From contig OX638370.1 of assembly GCA_951812925.1 (NCBI GenBank), positions 42,411,948 through 42,475,947 of the forward strand: a DNA stretch of 64,000 bases, in the 5' to 3' direction. The DNA comes from Calliopum simillimum. Its lineage: Eukaryota > Arthropoda > Insecta > Diptera > Lauxaniidae. The notes below the pieces were generated by a model that saw only the letters and a program-made list of their open reading frames with translations, ran no database searches and had not been told where the DNA came from. The translations under genes and the position numbers were made by a program. Below, piece by piece: positions 22,372 through 33,825 of this stretch; the first letter of the stretch is position 1, and each line of letters opens with the position of its first letter.

Positions 22372-23175
22372 TTTATACCCTACACCCAGGGTATATTCAC
22401 TTTGTCCTTCCGTTTGTAACGCAGAGAAGGAGGCGTGGCAGATATAGAAAAGTATATATATTCTTGATCAGCGTCACCACCTGAGTCGATATAGCCATGT
22501 CCGTCTGTCTGTCTGGCTGGGTGGCTGGCTGGCTGGCTGTGTGTTGAAATACACTTTTTGGGAAAACTGAGCAAGATAATTCAATGAAATTTGTTACACT
22601 GCCTCCGTCATTAAAGATAGCTCGGGGGATTGAAAATGAGCGAAATCGATCAACGGACACGCCCACCGCCCATACAAAAAATATATTCAACATGCAATTT
22701 TAGGAGTATTTTTCACGAAAATGCAACCAAAATACGCATAAGTACTAAAAATTGTAAGCGCAAGCTCTAAAAAAAAACTGAACGAATTCGGACAAGAGGG
22801 CGTGGCACCTTCCATATAAGCAAAAGCTTCAAAACGCTATACTGAAAGCGTTTTTTGAGATATTCGAACCAAATTCGACTCAGACACTAAGAATCTTAAA
22901 TAAAAGCTCTCAGCTAAAATGGGGTGAAATCGGACAAAGAGGCGTGGTACCTCCAATATAAGCAAAAGTTTCAAAATGTTATACTGAAAGAGTTTTTTGA
23001 GATAATCCAACCAAACTTCACTCAAATACTGAGAACTATAAATGCAAGCTCTGGACAAAAACTGGGTGAATTCGGACAAGAGAGCGTAGCATCTCCCATA
23101 AGAGCAAACTTTTAAAAATACTGTAGTGTAGGGTATTTAATGTTTGGCCAGGCCAAATTTTACACCCTTACTAGT
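22372..23175 (+). mobile_element. DINE-1/mini-me-like repeat, copy 2 (complete)
   Basis: It starts at ATACCCTACACCCAGGGTAT and passes GTCCTTCCGTTTG, GTATATATATTC and CTTGATCAGCGTCA to a (GTCY)n/(GGCT)n run at 22500-22541. Three 142-bp units follow with GGCGTGGCACC-like cores (about 22800, 22941, 23083). It ends with TTTGGCCAGGCCAAA and CCCTTACTAGT. Open frames across the microsatellite appear in every copy and are not genes. Confidence 0.7.
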
Positions 23176-23870
23176 TTCTTTTAAAACAAAAATATTTTAT
23201 TCAATATTTTGAAGCAAAGGGGTACAAGTGCGGTAGGCTTTCAGTAAAATACTATTGTAATAACTTTTAAAAGCGAACCTTTAGAAATTTTTTTAAAAAT
23301 ACCTTCAACAGAGAACTTTTCAACGATTCTTAAAATTGTGGTATTTAATTTTTGCTTAAGCTATGTTGGTTTTTACGCTGCGTCAACTTTGCTTCTTTTT
23401 TACTATAAAAAAATTTTTTTTTAAATTTTGGTTTTAAGAAAAATTATAATTTTCTGAACTGGCTTACCTTATTGGTGCTCTATAGCGGGGTAGGACCTCA
23501 AAAGTGAAGTTATTGTTTTTCTTTAATAGAGTAATGCTCTCTCTACCTAGTCGCATGCTTAACTCTATTTTTTGTAATTTGTCACTTGTACCCCTTTGCT
23601 TCTAACCCCCCCAATTCTTAACATTTGATCGATTTTGGAGTCATTTGCTTCAGAATTTCGTCCTTCGTCCAGCCAATTTTGATCTGAGGCAAAATATTCT
23701 GGTTTAACACTGGTACTTTCAAATTCAATATCAAGTTTAACAGCTGAAAGTTACCCTGCCTTGATATGATCGGTTCCAAAATAGCAAAAAACTGAAATTT
23801 TTTGAAAAAAAAAAAAAAAAAAAAAAATTAAAAAACTATTTGCAAAAAGAACACAAAAATTAAACCTAAC
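23176..23870. other. Inter-element sequence upstream of gene copy 2
   Basis: 23222-23400 is the right arm of the inverted repeat paired with 22190-22368. 23400-23870 is AT-rich with an A-run at 23804-23827. No gene, RNA or clear element end is visible. Confidence 0.5.
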
Positions 23871-24018
23871 ACCGAAAAATTTGCACACTCTTGTTGTCAT
23901 GAAATGTTTCAGGCATATTTACAAAATATGATCGCTGACATTTAAAGTTTCATTGTCGGTTAATATATTTGTAGGCTATCGCTTTTTGTCGACTACAGCT
24001 CTTGTCGGCTATCGCATT

Positions 24019-24732
24019 CCCAGTAAACATTTTCAGTCGCGGAAGAATCGCATTTGAATCGCCTAAGCGATTATTAATTTTTTCGAAATTTTTCAGGAGC
24101 TGACGTCAAGTCGGTCATCTTTTATAGTGTAAAACTCGTCTGGAAGAGTTGCAGATTATTCATGAAGAAGTTCGATTTATGACCATCTTCCAGAAGAGTG
24201 TTAGGCGAATCTTTTTTTATTCGTTTTGGAACTTTTTTTACGAAATTTTTTTTTTGCACCAATTTATGGGGAAAGGTCGAAAATATATTTTGGACATAAC
24301 CAGAGTTAGCTCCGGACCATTTAAGTGATTGATTTGGGCCATGACCAGAGGTGTCTCTGACCCCGTTAAGTGACCGATTTGGATTCAATTTTGAAAAAAA
24401 AAAATGTTATTGCTCCAATCGATAGGGAAAGGTCAAAAATAGATTTCGGACATGAACGGAGGTGTCTTCGCCCCTCTAAGTAACCGCTTTGGGTCTTAAG
24501 AGTCCAGGAGTGTAAGGAAAAATCTTCTGTTACTCGCGCTGAAGTTTTGTCGCGCAAAGTGTTGTACATTTATCGTGAAGATGTTTGATTTGTAATGATC
24601 TTCCAGAAGAGTGTAAGCAGGAATCTTCTGTTAGTCGCGGAAAATTTTTATCTCGGAAAGCTTGCGTAGAAGAGTTATAAACGCATCCCCAAAAAGTTGG
24701 AGGATTGTCCGCGATTGTAAATGTTTGCTGGG
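24019..24732. mobile_element. TIR element inserted in the promoter of gene copy 2
   Basis: CCCAGTAAACATTT and AAATGTTTGCTGGG are the ends. Copies 1, 3 and 5 have an uninterrupted GCATTTGATCACATCC or CGCAGTTGATCACAT here, which is the empty site; the duplication is 2-3 T. Inside are repeated CATCTTCCAGAAGAGTGT segments (24181, 24598) and three GTGACCGATTTGG-like segments (24340-24500). No coding region or superfamily is recognised. Confidence 0.75.
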
Positions 24733-24755
24733 TTTGACCACATCCAAAATCACGA

Positions 24756-24763
24756 TATAAATA
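24756..24763 (+). promoter_or_regulatory. TATA box, gene copy 2
   Basis: TATAAATA lies 98 bp upstream of the ATG and about 24 bp downstream of the promoter insertion. Confidence 0.65.
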
Positions 24764-24860
24764 AATAAGCAGATATACAGATTTTGCAGAGCAAAGTTTG
24801 TTTTTTTTCTTTTTAAACCATAAGTAATCGATCGGAATTCAATACATTTCATAACTTAAA

Positions 24861-25088
24861 ATGAAGAAGGCAATTGTGCTTTTTGTTGGCGTTTTGCTTT
24901 GTGTGTTCCACACAATAAATACGGCTTCGATTGTTGATCATTCATTGGCAACAGATTTGGGGAATTGTGACTTTCTGGGCTTGTTTTCTGGATGGGATGA
25001 AGACAAATGTAAATCGCAATGCCGTGCGCGTGGACATATTAAAGGCGAATGCTCGTTTTTTGGAACATGCAAGTGCTCAAATTCGTAA
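24861..25088 (+). CDS. Secreted defensin-like CS-alpha-beta peptide, copy 2
   Basis: A 75-residue single-exon member. The hydrophobic signal is MKKAIVLFVGVLLCVFH... with a likely cut near 22-23 (NTA/S). It has a longer linker (SIVDHSLATDLGN) before the first cysteine than copies 1 and 3. Cysteines at 36, 50, 54, 64, 70 and 72 keep the 13-3-9-5-1 spacing. The signatures FSGWD and CSFFGTCKC are present. The linker is acidic and the loop between C2 and C4 is basic (KSQCRARGHIKG). It is likely an extracellular antimicrobial effector; function is inferred from the fold. A second frame of 62 codons over the same bases is a shadow. Confidence 0.85.
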   Translation: MKKAIVLFVGVLLCVFHTINTASIVDHSLATDLGNCDFLGLFSGWDEDKCKSQCRARGHIKGECSFFGTCKCSNS

Positions 25089-25223
25089 ACAACACCTTCT
25101 CCAGGAAAAAAAAAACTGATACAGAGTATTGATTTTTAGTTTCTTTATTTAATTGTATTTTATCATAATTCTGTATGTAAATGCAATAAATAAATTTGTA
25201 ACAAAAGAGGCCGAATATTTCAA

Positions 25224-25229
25224 AATAAA
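25224..25229 (+). terminator. Polyadenylation signal, gene copy 2
   Basis: AATAAA lies 136 bp after the stop, followed by GATGATTACACTGTG, a 3' end shared with copies 1, 3 and 4. Confidence 0.7.
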
Positions 25230-25259
25230 GATGATTACACTGTGTGGCAGATTATTTAT

Positions 25260-25800
25260 TTATTTTTTTTTTTTATCACATTGCCAAAAGTGGCAGAAAC
25301 GTAGTTATTTTAACCACATCGCGACCCAAATTCTGAGCATGGCACGTTCGTAGCGTTTTTAACAACGGGCGTTGCTAAATAGATTTCAACTACGTTTGTG
25401 AGCGATTTACAAACACGCTTTAAATGAAATACAAAAAAAAAAATAGTTTTTATTACTTTTTAATTTTTACGTGTCAATTGCAATGAAGCTGATATTCAGC
25501 CATTTATAGACTAGCGTAACAAGATCTGACACACCCCTTCCGATTTCGCTAAAATTTAGTACATGGTTCCGTTTCATGCCTAATCTGATATTATCGATAT
25601 TTTCTTTGTGGTTTGTGCAGGAGTGTAAACAGTGGAAATATCGGTAGGGGAAGTGATGCTATTGTGGTATAGGTTTTCAATGTGGTATAGTCGCATATCT
25701 CCGATTTGGATAAGTTTCTGCGGACGTCACATGTTTTATCCGATCAAAAAACATGAAAAATAGCATATATTTGGAGTATTCTGCTTTGTGAAAACGAGGC
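25260..25800. other. Gene-free spacer after gene copy 2
   Basis: AT-rich unique-looking sequence up to the retroelement remnant. No ORF, repeat or RNA is supported. Confidence 0.5.
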
Positions 25801-25813
25801 CAAAAATGCTTTG

Positions 25814-27255
25814 TTATAGCGCTAGTAGGGGATTGTTTGCCACTGTTAGCAATTGCGAGTTCTTCAAAGAAAAGAAATGTTGAAGTGGGGCTGGAATTTT
25901 GATGGGTTGAGCTTCTAGAAGAGCTCCATTTTTTGCAAATAGATCTGCCTTTTCGCTATGCGATGGCACCCACTTTAGAGATACTTTATTTTTTTCGCTG
26001 AGGTAAATTAAATCGGTATAACATCGAAAAACTGTCTTTGATTTGAAGCAGTCTGATTTTGAGGCCTTTAAGGCGGCTTGACTATCGACGTACAAAGCGA
26101 TTTCCTTATTGTTTAACTTTTTCTTTAAAGTAGTCGACAGCTTTGTTAATCGCGAAAATTTCCGCTTGGAAAATGTTGCATTCATCTGGTGATTTAAATG
26201 ATTGTTCTTGGCGTAAGTTGGAGACATACCAACCCCATTTTTTGATTTAGAGTCATCTGTGTAAACGTTTATAATTTCTGCTGGATTGTCACCTCGAGAG
26301 TTCCAGAATTCTCTAGACGAGAATGTGACCAAAAAACTTTTCTCCATAGAAAGTTTGGGAACCATGTAATCAGTAATAATACTCTGGATGTAACCTATGT
26401 TACTGTGCCCATAAGATCTATATTTGAAGCCCCCCAATCCTTTAAGCCCAAGTATAGTTTTGTAGGCCACTCCTTTGGCGAAAAGATCGATAGGCAACAA
26501 AAGAAGTATAGCGATTAAAGATTCTGAAGAAGTGGACCTCAAGGCACCCGTGATGTCGATTCGCAAAAGACATTGTAATCTTTCTAGTTTCTTTTGTATG
26601 TATGCTGTGCTTTGCGCTGTCCACCACACATGTATTGCGTACAATAAAATTGGCATTTCTATTGCAATGTAAATCCAAATGGTAATTTTAGGGTCAAAGC
26701 CCTAAGTGATTCCATAGAATTTTTTACAAGCAAAGAAAGCACCATATGCCTTATTTATACGGTTTTCTATATTGGGTTTCCAGTTTAGTTTGCGGTCTAG
26801 AACTGTTCCTAAAAATTTTGCTTCATTAGATAGAGTTAAATTGATATTATCAAGAGAAATATTTCTTAAGACAGGAACTTTGTGTTTCCTTGTAAATAAT
26901 ACCAGTTCTGTTTTTAAAGGATTAACATTAAGCCCATTTCTTAAAGCCCATTTTCTGATTAAAGCGAGAGCACTTTCTAAAAGTTCACTCATTGCGTCTA
27001 GAAATTTGCCTTTGACTAGAATAACAATGTCATCAGCATAGGCTACCACTATGACACACTTTTTATTAAGTGCCCGCGAAACGGGGTTGATAGCAAGTAT
27101 CCACAGAAGTAGTGATAAAACACCTCCCTGTGGAGTACCTCTAGTTGCGTATTTTTGGCAGACACTCTGCCCCATTCTACTTTAATAACGCGTCTGCTGA
27201 AGAGTATTTTGAACCAATCTCGAATAGGACGATTCACGAATCAAAGTATATAAAA
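25814..27255 (-). pseudogene. RT / RNase H remnant of a second non-LTR retrotransposon
   Basis: On the minus strand DWFKILFSRRV begins the fragment. A frameshift near 27170 leads into the RT core with RGTPQGGVLS, AYADDIVI (the catalytic DD pair) and EAKFLGTVLDRKLNW. A TAG at about 26700 interrupts the frame, which then continues through PILLYAIHVWW into an RNase H domain with VYTDDSK (normally TDGSK), LYVDSQAAL and WVPSHS. The copy lacks the N-terminal half and ends soon after RNase H (stop at 25814). It differs from the 5737-7161 copy but has the same layout, as in R1/LOA-like elements. It is not active. Confidence 0.88.
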
Positions 27256-27866
27256 AAAATAAAATCAACCACATATAATTTTTTTGAGTTAAAATACCTA
27301 CGGAAAACGTATTTTCGAAATTTCATACTAATGTAACACTCTAAATCTTAATTTCGGATAAAACTTGTTATTCCCAGGCACCATGAAATCACCCAATAAA
27401 TAATTCACTTAAGGCCTTTATCATCTTAATTTTTTCGAAATTTGCAGTTGGGTTCTCAGATTTTTATAAAAATTAACAGAACTGTTATAAGTGCTCAGCA
27501 TGGAGACCTCTCATTATTAGTTTTGCGAAAAATTTTTTTTGTAAGTTATGGGCATGGAACTTAAGAGTGGTGTTTTTGAGAAAAATCGATGCAATTTTTA
27601 TTTCTAACTCCCGCCATTTTGTCCAAAATAAATTTTTTAAATTTTTGTTTCCGGATTCTTGTAGCATTTTAAACGTTATTTTAATTTCCATTTTCAAAAT
27701 TCAAAATTTTGAAAATTTGCAAAATGGCGGCCATCTTTTGAAAAATCTTAATAGTTGATTATATCAAAAACATATTTTTTTTTTTTAAATTTTGTTTTGC
27801 GGAAAGCTGGATAATGTTCATACATTTTTAAGAAGATTCGGATAGTTATGTTTGCTTCTACTCGTA
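27256..27866. other. Gene-free spacer
   Basis: AT-rich sequence with repeated AATTTTTGTTTCC-like stretches. The small frames on both strands show no domain. Confidence 0.45.
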
Positions 27867-28761
27867 GAGTAACTTCGGGTAATGTGATATAGGCGGGTAA
27901 TGTGATATACCAGCATATTTCCTTAAATAAACAACTCTCGATAATGATTTTTTCGTCAACACCACAGTAACTGAAAAAGAAACGTGCTGCAAGTTTTTGA
28001 GCGCCCACCTTTATTTATTCTGCCTTCAGTGTGGTAAAATCGATTTAGCAGTGAAAAAAAAAACTTTATTTGCGTGTGCTTTATGTTAGGATCCAGCCTA
28101 AACTAAAATTGATATCATAGCCGCAATAGTAAATTCTGCTAGTGGGTGAATATACCTATCCATAAATCAGTTGAATTTTTTATTTGCTGGAGTATGTTTT
28201 TCAAAAATAACCTGATTGTTTTAAAACTGAAATTCGGGTAATGTGATATATTGCACTTCTGGCACCGAAAATATTTGATGTTCCACTTGCACTGCAAAAT
28301 GTTTGGCACGATGGTCTTTTGGCCCAAATCTAAAACGTTTTTACTTATTAACAATTTGTTGGTCCAACATTTTGATATAAAGGTTACAGTTTTTAAGAAA
28401 AATGAGCTAAAGCTTTGTTAAAGCGATTTTAGTAATGTTAATCACTCCTTACCTGAAATAAAAGTTCCACAACTAAAGTTTCTTCATAACACGATGATCT
28501 TTTTGCCGAAAATGCAATTTGTTAGGATATGGGATATAGTATATCACATTACCCGCCAATTTTATTTTTAAACTTTTTTTGCCTTTTTTCAATTTTGTTG
28601 AAATAGCTCAAGTTTGGCTGACGCTAAAGAACTCCAAAATCATAATATATTGCACAAAACAACAATAAAACATAATACATAAAGTGATTGCAGCTATGCG
28701 TTGAAAACTACGAGTAATTTAAAAAACAAAAATGCCTATATCACATTACCCGAACTTACTG
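27867..28761. mobile_element. Palindromic element with GGGTAATGTGATATA repeats
   Basis: GAGTAACTTCGGGTAATG and the inverse of AGTAAGTTCGGGTAATG mark the ends, with TA one base outside each. The GGGTAATGTGATATA motif occurs at 27876, 27894 and 28233 and inverted at about 28540 and 28737, so end and subterminal sites are both present. No coding region is recognised. Confidence 0.6.
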
Positions 28762-30107
28762 TATACCACACTGAGATCGGTTTTTTTTTTTAAATAATCC
28801 TCCTTGAAACTTTTTAAAATGCGAGGAATTGGATAACGTTCTATGTACTTGCAACAAAACATTGATTCTTACTTTGAAATCTCCACACAATCTGTGTTTT
28901 TTCTTTGGTTTTTTAATAAAAACAATGGGAGCCACAACCGATTCGCTTTAATTGATAGGCTTTAATACATGAATGGATACGAGGAGTTTGATTTCAGAGG
29001 AAGTTGATTCATATTGTGCGAATAGAAAACTGCAAAGTTTGGGGAATTTTAATAAAGTTTTTCACTATTCTCCGAGGCAAGGTGGACGAAATCAGATTTT
29101 TTTTTAAGCTGAGTCCAGGGCTAACATTGATTTTCTCCAGGAATTTGAACTTTAAACCATTCAATATATTGCATGCTTTCGTGCTACCAACACAATTAGG
29201 GGAAGAGTGAATTTAGAAAGATTCCACCATACGTCTTAAGTAAGAGTTTTGTCAGTAGAAAGACAGACCGAAGAGAAAGAATGCCTTGTTCCTAGTTGAA
29301 ACTAAAGTGAATGACCATTTATATTTAGAGCTATCATTGGCTCCAATTGCGAATAGAAATGAAATCAATATAGTAATATAGTTTTCTCTTTTCAATTTAT
29401 GTTAATTGCGAACATTAAAATAGAAAAAAGTATTTTCTTTCCATGCGCGTTTCTATTCGCAATAGGGGCCTTAATTTTTATATATTCTGGACAAGATCGC
29501 ACTAATTGCTTTATATCGACTTATTTAAAATGCCTTATGATTCGATTGACTCGAAGAACTCATTGTTATTGGTTTGGTTTTTGTTTGAACTTAAGTTTTA
29601 TGCGAAGCCTTTTATTCGCAAACCTATAAAATGTGACCAATTCTAGAATACTTACTAAAACATGTTTTTTTTTTAATTTTTGATCACTTACATATTTTTT
29701 TAATTTTTCGTTTCGGTAAGAAATAAAAGAGTTATGATTTTTAATAGTTTCATAGTCTGGAAATTTATTTTTTTTTTTTTGTAATGCATTTTTCATTGGA
29801 AAAATCTAATAGATCGGCATCCTTTTGTATTATAACTATTTGTTCCATATCACTAATAGTTTCTGAGGCAAATGCATTACAAAAATATTTATTTTCCAGA
29901 CCATGAAACTATAAAAAATCATAATTTTGACCGAAACGAAAACACGTGTTCGTTAATTTCTAGCAGAAATTCGTTAAAAAATTGTGAAATTAAAATCTGT
30001 TATACATATGTAAATCTGACGAAAAATACCCTGCATACATTGCGCTGGTGTGACTTACCACAGCCTGAACATCATTTAAGTACGTAACGTATCCTTTTTG
30101 CATTTGT
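28762..30107. other. Gene-free stretch with two small inverted repeats
   Basis: 29342-29475 holds ATTGCGAATAGAAA and its inverse, a MITE-like pair of about 125 bp. 29690-29945 is a second palindrome (TTTCGTTTCGGT ... ACCGAAACGAAA, with GTAATGCATTT inside). The rest is AT-rich with no recognisable gene. Confidence 0.5.
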
Positions 30108-30247
30108 AGCCAACACTCTGGGTATAATTATTATTACGTATTTCTGTTCAGAACGCACAGAAGAAGGCGTGGCAGGTATGGAAAAGTATGTACAGTGGCG
30201 GACAAAACTGGATACATGTTAGCAACTTTTCTATTAAACTGCCCATA

Positions 30248-32140
30248 CGAAAGGTACTAATTATATTTCGGGAACTGGCCAAACTAAAGTCAATAGCTAA
30301 AATCTGGCAACATCATAATAAAAATTTACATTTTCTAGCATAAACGTACTCACTACGTTTTGATGTACAAGTGCTATTTGTTTTGCTTACAGTGAGTTAA
30401 GAAAATCAATTTTTCCATTGATAACACTGTTAGACACAAAAAAAAAACACATGAGAAAATCCAAAAGACGTAGACGGTAAAAAAAATAACAGTGTCTCGT
30501 GCTTTTTCTCCAGCACTTCACATTTTTTTTTTTTATCGATTTTTGAAGTTTTTATCCACTGTACATGAAAAAAACAAAAATACCGCATGTTTGTGTTAAA
30601 TCGATGAATTTAACTATGTTTATGATCTTTACATCATGTGTTCAGCAAACTTATGCAGGATACTGCGGAAAATATTTTTGTACAAAATTTTAATCCTGTT
30701 TAACCCGCACATGTGGGTCATTTTTGCCTTTTTCTTAAAAAGGTACAAGGTAGATGACACCAAAAACAGGGGAATATTGAGTCAGTATGTGCTACAGAAA
30801 TATTTGCTATACAGTTTCACTACTAGTTACTGAACACTAAAAAAAGCAAAATTTCATCCCGAAAGCAAAAAAATCATTAAAATCAGTAAGTACTTCTAAC
30901 AAACAACATATTCCAAGTTTCACCCCACTGTAAAACTCTAAAACTACATTTTGGACAAAATTCGTTCCCACAAGATCATAACGAAATCACAAAAGGATCA
31001 TTTTCCTAGAATACATTACCCTATTATATCCTGTTTTTAAGGGTCTTTTTGACCCCTTTTTCTTAAACTGAGCCACATTGGGTTAAATAATTTTTTAGAA
31101 ATATCCTACAAAAAATTTCGCTTATACATAGTTACCAAAGACGAAAAATTCTTTAAACTTAAGGTAAGCGCGTCAGTGATGTAATTAATATGCAATGTGC
31201 TTAAATTTCGACCTTTACATGTTAAGAAACTAGTAGTGAAATTTTATAGCGAATGTGGGTGCTAAACAGGGTTAAAATTTTATACAAAAATATTCCCTGC
31301 AATATATTGCACAGGTTTGCTGAAAACATGATACACCTCAGATGTAAGGATCATATAGTTAAATTCATTGATTTAACACAAGAATGCGGCATTTTTGTTT
31401 TTTTCATGTACATGCATTGGATCAAAAAACATCAAAAATCGATTAAAAAAAAAATATGACGTGCTGGAGAAAAACCACGAGACACGGGTATTTTTTTTAA
31501 CGTCTACTTGAAGAATTTTTTGGATTTTCTCATGTGTTTTACAAAAAGTTCGAAATTGTCGAACAATGTAATTTAAGCGATTTATAAATTATGGAGTTTC
31601 CAACGAGATCAAACGTTTTTTACAACTAAGTGTTTATGCAAAATCGAATAATGAAGTGGAACTTATGTGCAAGGATGCTTCTATCTTACAACATGCCACA
31701 TGGCGATCTTGCATTATCAGTTCATGCACTATATCGATGTTTTGTGGCACAACAACCGATTTTGGACGACATTCATGGAAATCGTCGGCGACTAAATTAC
31801 GACCACGATTGAATTCGCTATACCAGTCATATTCTGTGGTTTTTGATGGTACTTTATCGCCATACAAAGAAATGAGTTCATCGAGACATTCTTGTTGACA
31901 TAATTCACGTCGAAAGTTGTGAAAAATAATCCAACGAAAATCTTTTCTTGAAATTTCTATTTTTAGGCCAAATTGATTTTCTTAACTCACTGTAAACAAA
32001 ACAAATAGCACTTGTACATCAAAACGTTGTAAGTACGTTTATGCTAACAAATGTCAAAATTTATTATGGCGTTGCAAGATTTTAGCTATTGACAATAGTG
32101 TTGCCTAGGCCAGAAATATATCGAGCAGCCCACGTAGTAC
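30248..32140. mobile_element. Mariner-derived foldback, copy 1
   Basis: TATTTCGGGAACTGGC and a diverged inverse near 32115 start the two arms. The arms share GTCAATAGCTAAAATCTGG and CGTACTCA-type sequence. Copies of the same ends stand at 43288 and 50491. The centre (30640-31360) is palindromic, with TTCAGCAAAC, ACAGGGGAATATTGAGT and AAGGGTCTTTTTGACCCC motifs shared with 39840-40700 and 49300-50100. It still holds a fragment of mariner transposase. Confidence 0.65.
31634..31925 (-). pseudogene. N-terminal fragment of a mariner transposase, copy 1
   Basis: The minus strand reads an RRELCQQECLDEL-type helix, then YGDKVPSKTTEYDWYSEF, CRPKSVVVPQNID and MQDRHVACCKIEASLHIS. These are the paired helix-turn-helix DNA-binding segments of mariner transposases. 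The catalytic domain is absent and the downstream frame is broken. A sister fragment is at 43342-43640. Confidence 0.8.
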
Positions 32141-33567
32141 TTAAGCAAATTTTTATTAGTTCATTCCTTATTTATTGGAATACCAAATGATATTAATTTG
32201 AGTAATCGTGCGACGATGGAAAGCCTCTGGCGATGACCATGAGTCTGTTCTTCAGACCAGGAGCCGCTGTGGAAGACCTGGAGTCACTTTTGAAGCCGCC
32301 TTTTATGAGCTAGATTCATTGCTGTTGACGACGATGACACTTCGAAGGAAAGCGATGAATTGCATCTGCTTATACGTGAGCAATTAAGAATTTTCCATGA
32401 CCCAAAACTCTTTGGTTTAAGTTAATTTGACTTTATTGAAATATTAAATTTATAAAATTAAAAATCAAATGAAAGATTTACAATTAAAAAGAGCTTCAGT
32501 TGTTTGCTTCTTGGGTTATTTTCAACGAGTGAAGTTTTTCCTAACTTGAATTAAGAATTGTGCTGAGCAATTGTCAGCCATTCATGTTGTATACGACTGA
32601 GCGAGACGGCAACACTCGCTAGTACTAAAAAGCGGTATACATACTTATTTCAAGTTTTGATAGTTGACTGTAACGAGTAGTTACAGATCATGTGGATGGG
32701 TAGTGTTGCCGTTCATCGAATAATTATAATTAAGTTTGGGGATTTAAAGTTAACGCATTTCCCCGCGTAAGCAGGAAGTCTCGCTTTTTTTAAATGTTAT
32801 CCATTTGAATTATAAAAGTAACATGCCATAATATGTTTAATATTATTCGTATTATTTTGCAATTTTATAAATTCTACTGAAAATCTTAAACAACCTTAAA
32901 AAATCTTGGCCACAGCCAAAAAAAGTTTGACGGTTCACTAAAAACCCTAATGTTTGTTTTAGCCAGTTCTTGCCAAGGTTTATTCAAAATAGATAAACAT
33001 ATCCAGACGAATTATTGATATATTGGCTAGAAATATTACAATGTATATTAAACATCTTATAAAATCAATGCCCTGCCCTCTTGATTATATTAAAAATATT
33101 TGAGAACAAGTGTATTTTCTCCCAAAGTCAAAAATTTGAAAAAACCGAGTTTTGCGAATTTTTTTTAAACAAAAATTTTGCATGATTAATTCATGTATCC
33201 AGTTTTGTCCGCCACTGTATATTCTATATAAGCGATCAGCGTCAACTCTTGAGTCGATGTAACCATGTCCGAAGGTCTGTGGAGATCATTTTAATATTTT
33301 TTGGAAGCTAGATAATTCGACCAAATTTTTTACACTACCCTCGTCGTAAAAGATTGCTCCGGAGATTGAAAATGAGCGAAATCGGTCAACGGGGCCGAGG
33401 TAATGCAGCTACATTATAGACAAAAACTTGTAATAGTGCTCATTCGGTGTAAAAACTAAATGAATTCAAACAAGACGGCATGGTACCTCCCGTATAAGCA
33501 AAATTTTCAAAATGGTTTATTTTAGGGTATTTAATTTTTGGCCACGCCAAACGTATCACCCTTTTTA

Positions 33568-33825
33568 GTTCGTTTTTATTTTTTTTGTTAATAAATACAT
33601 GTACATACATAATTGACGTTGTTAAATATTGGCACCATAGCATTTTTTCCAGCTTAATTAAGTGGAAATTACGTATCGGTTACTTCAATTGTAGGCTACC
33701 GCTTTTGTCGGATACCGCATTTGATCACATCCAAATTCATGGTATAAAAAGGTTTAAAACAAAATTTTTTGTTCAAAACAGGAAAAAAAAAATCGGCCAG
33801 AATTCTAAACATTTCATAATTTAAA
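33568..33825 (+). promoter_or_regulatory. Upstream region of gene copy 3
   Basis: Family motifs GTAGGCTACCGC (33691) and GTCGGATACCGCATTTGATC precede a TATAAAAA box at 33743-33750, 76 bp before the ATG. The distal part of the family upstream module is missing because the DINE-like repeat ends only about 120 bp away. Confidence 0.55.

Larger units (their letters stand above)
23871..24860 (+). promoter_or_regulatory. Upstream region of gene copy 2, split by a TIR element
   Basis: ACACCGAAAAATTTGCACAC (23871) and the family motif TGTCGGTTAATATATTTGTA (23954) match copy 1. The sequence then stops at GTCGGCTATCGCATT (24018), where a 714-bp element has inserted. It resumes at TTTGACCACATCC (24733) with a TATAAATA box at 24756-24763, 98 bp before the ATG. 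The core promoter is preserved but the upstream module is now about 700 bp further away. Confidence 0.6.
30193..33217. mobile_element. Tc1-type TIR element, TA target
   Basis: CAGTGGCGGACAAAACTGGA and TCCAGTTTTGTCCGCCACTG are perfect 20-bp inverted ends, flanked by TA at 30191-30192 and 33218-33219. CAGTG...CACTG ends and the TA target are typical of Tc1 elements. Most of the inside is a nested mariner-derived foldback (about 30248-32140). No Tc1 transposase is readable in 32140-33200, which is degenerate. Confidence 0.85.
30108..33567 (+). mobile_element. DINE-1/mini-me-like repeat, copy 3 (diverged, split)
   Basis: CTCTGGGTATAATTATT, AGAAGAAGGCGTGGCAGGTATGG and a TA stretch lead up to 30192. 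The rest, TATTCTATATAAGCGATCAGCGTCA, GAGTCGATGTAACC and a TTTTTGGCCACGCCAAA hairpin, follows at 33218-33567. The two halves are separated by the 30193-33217 element. The (GTCY)n run is almost gone, so this is an old copy. Confidence 0.65.
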
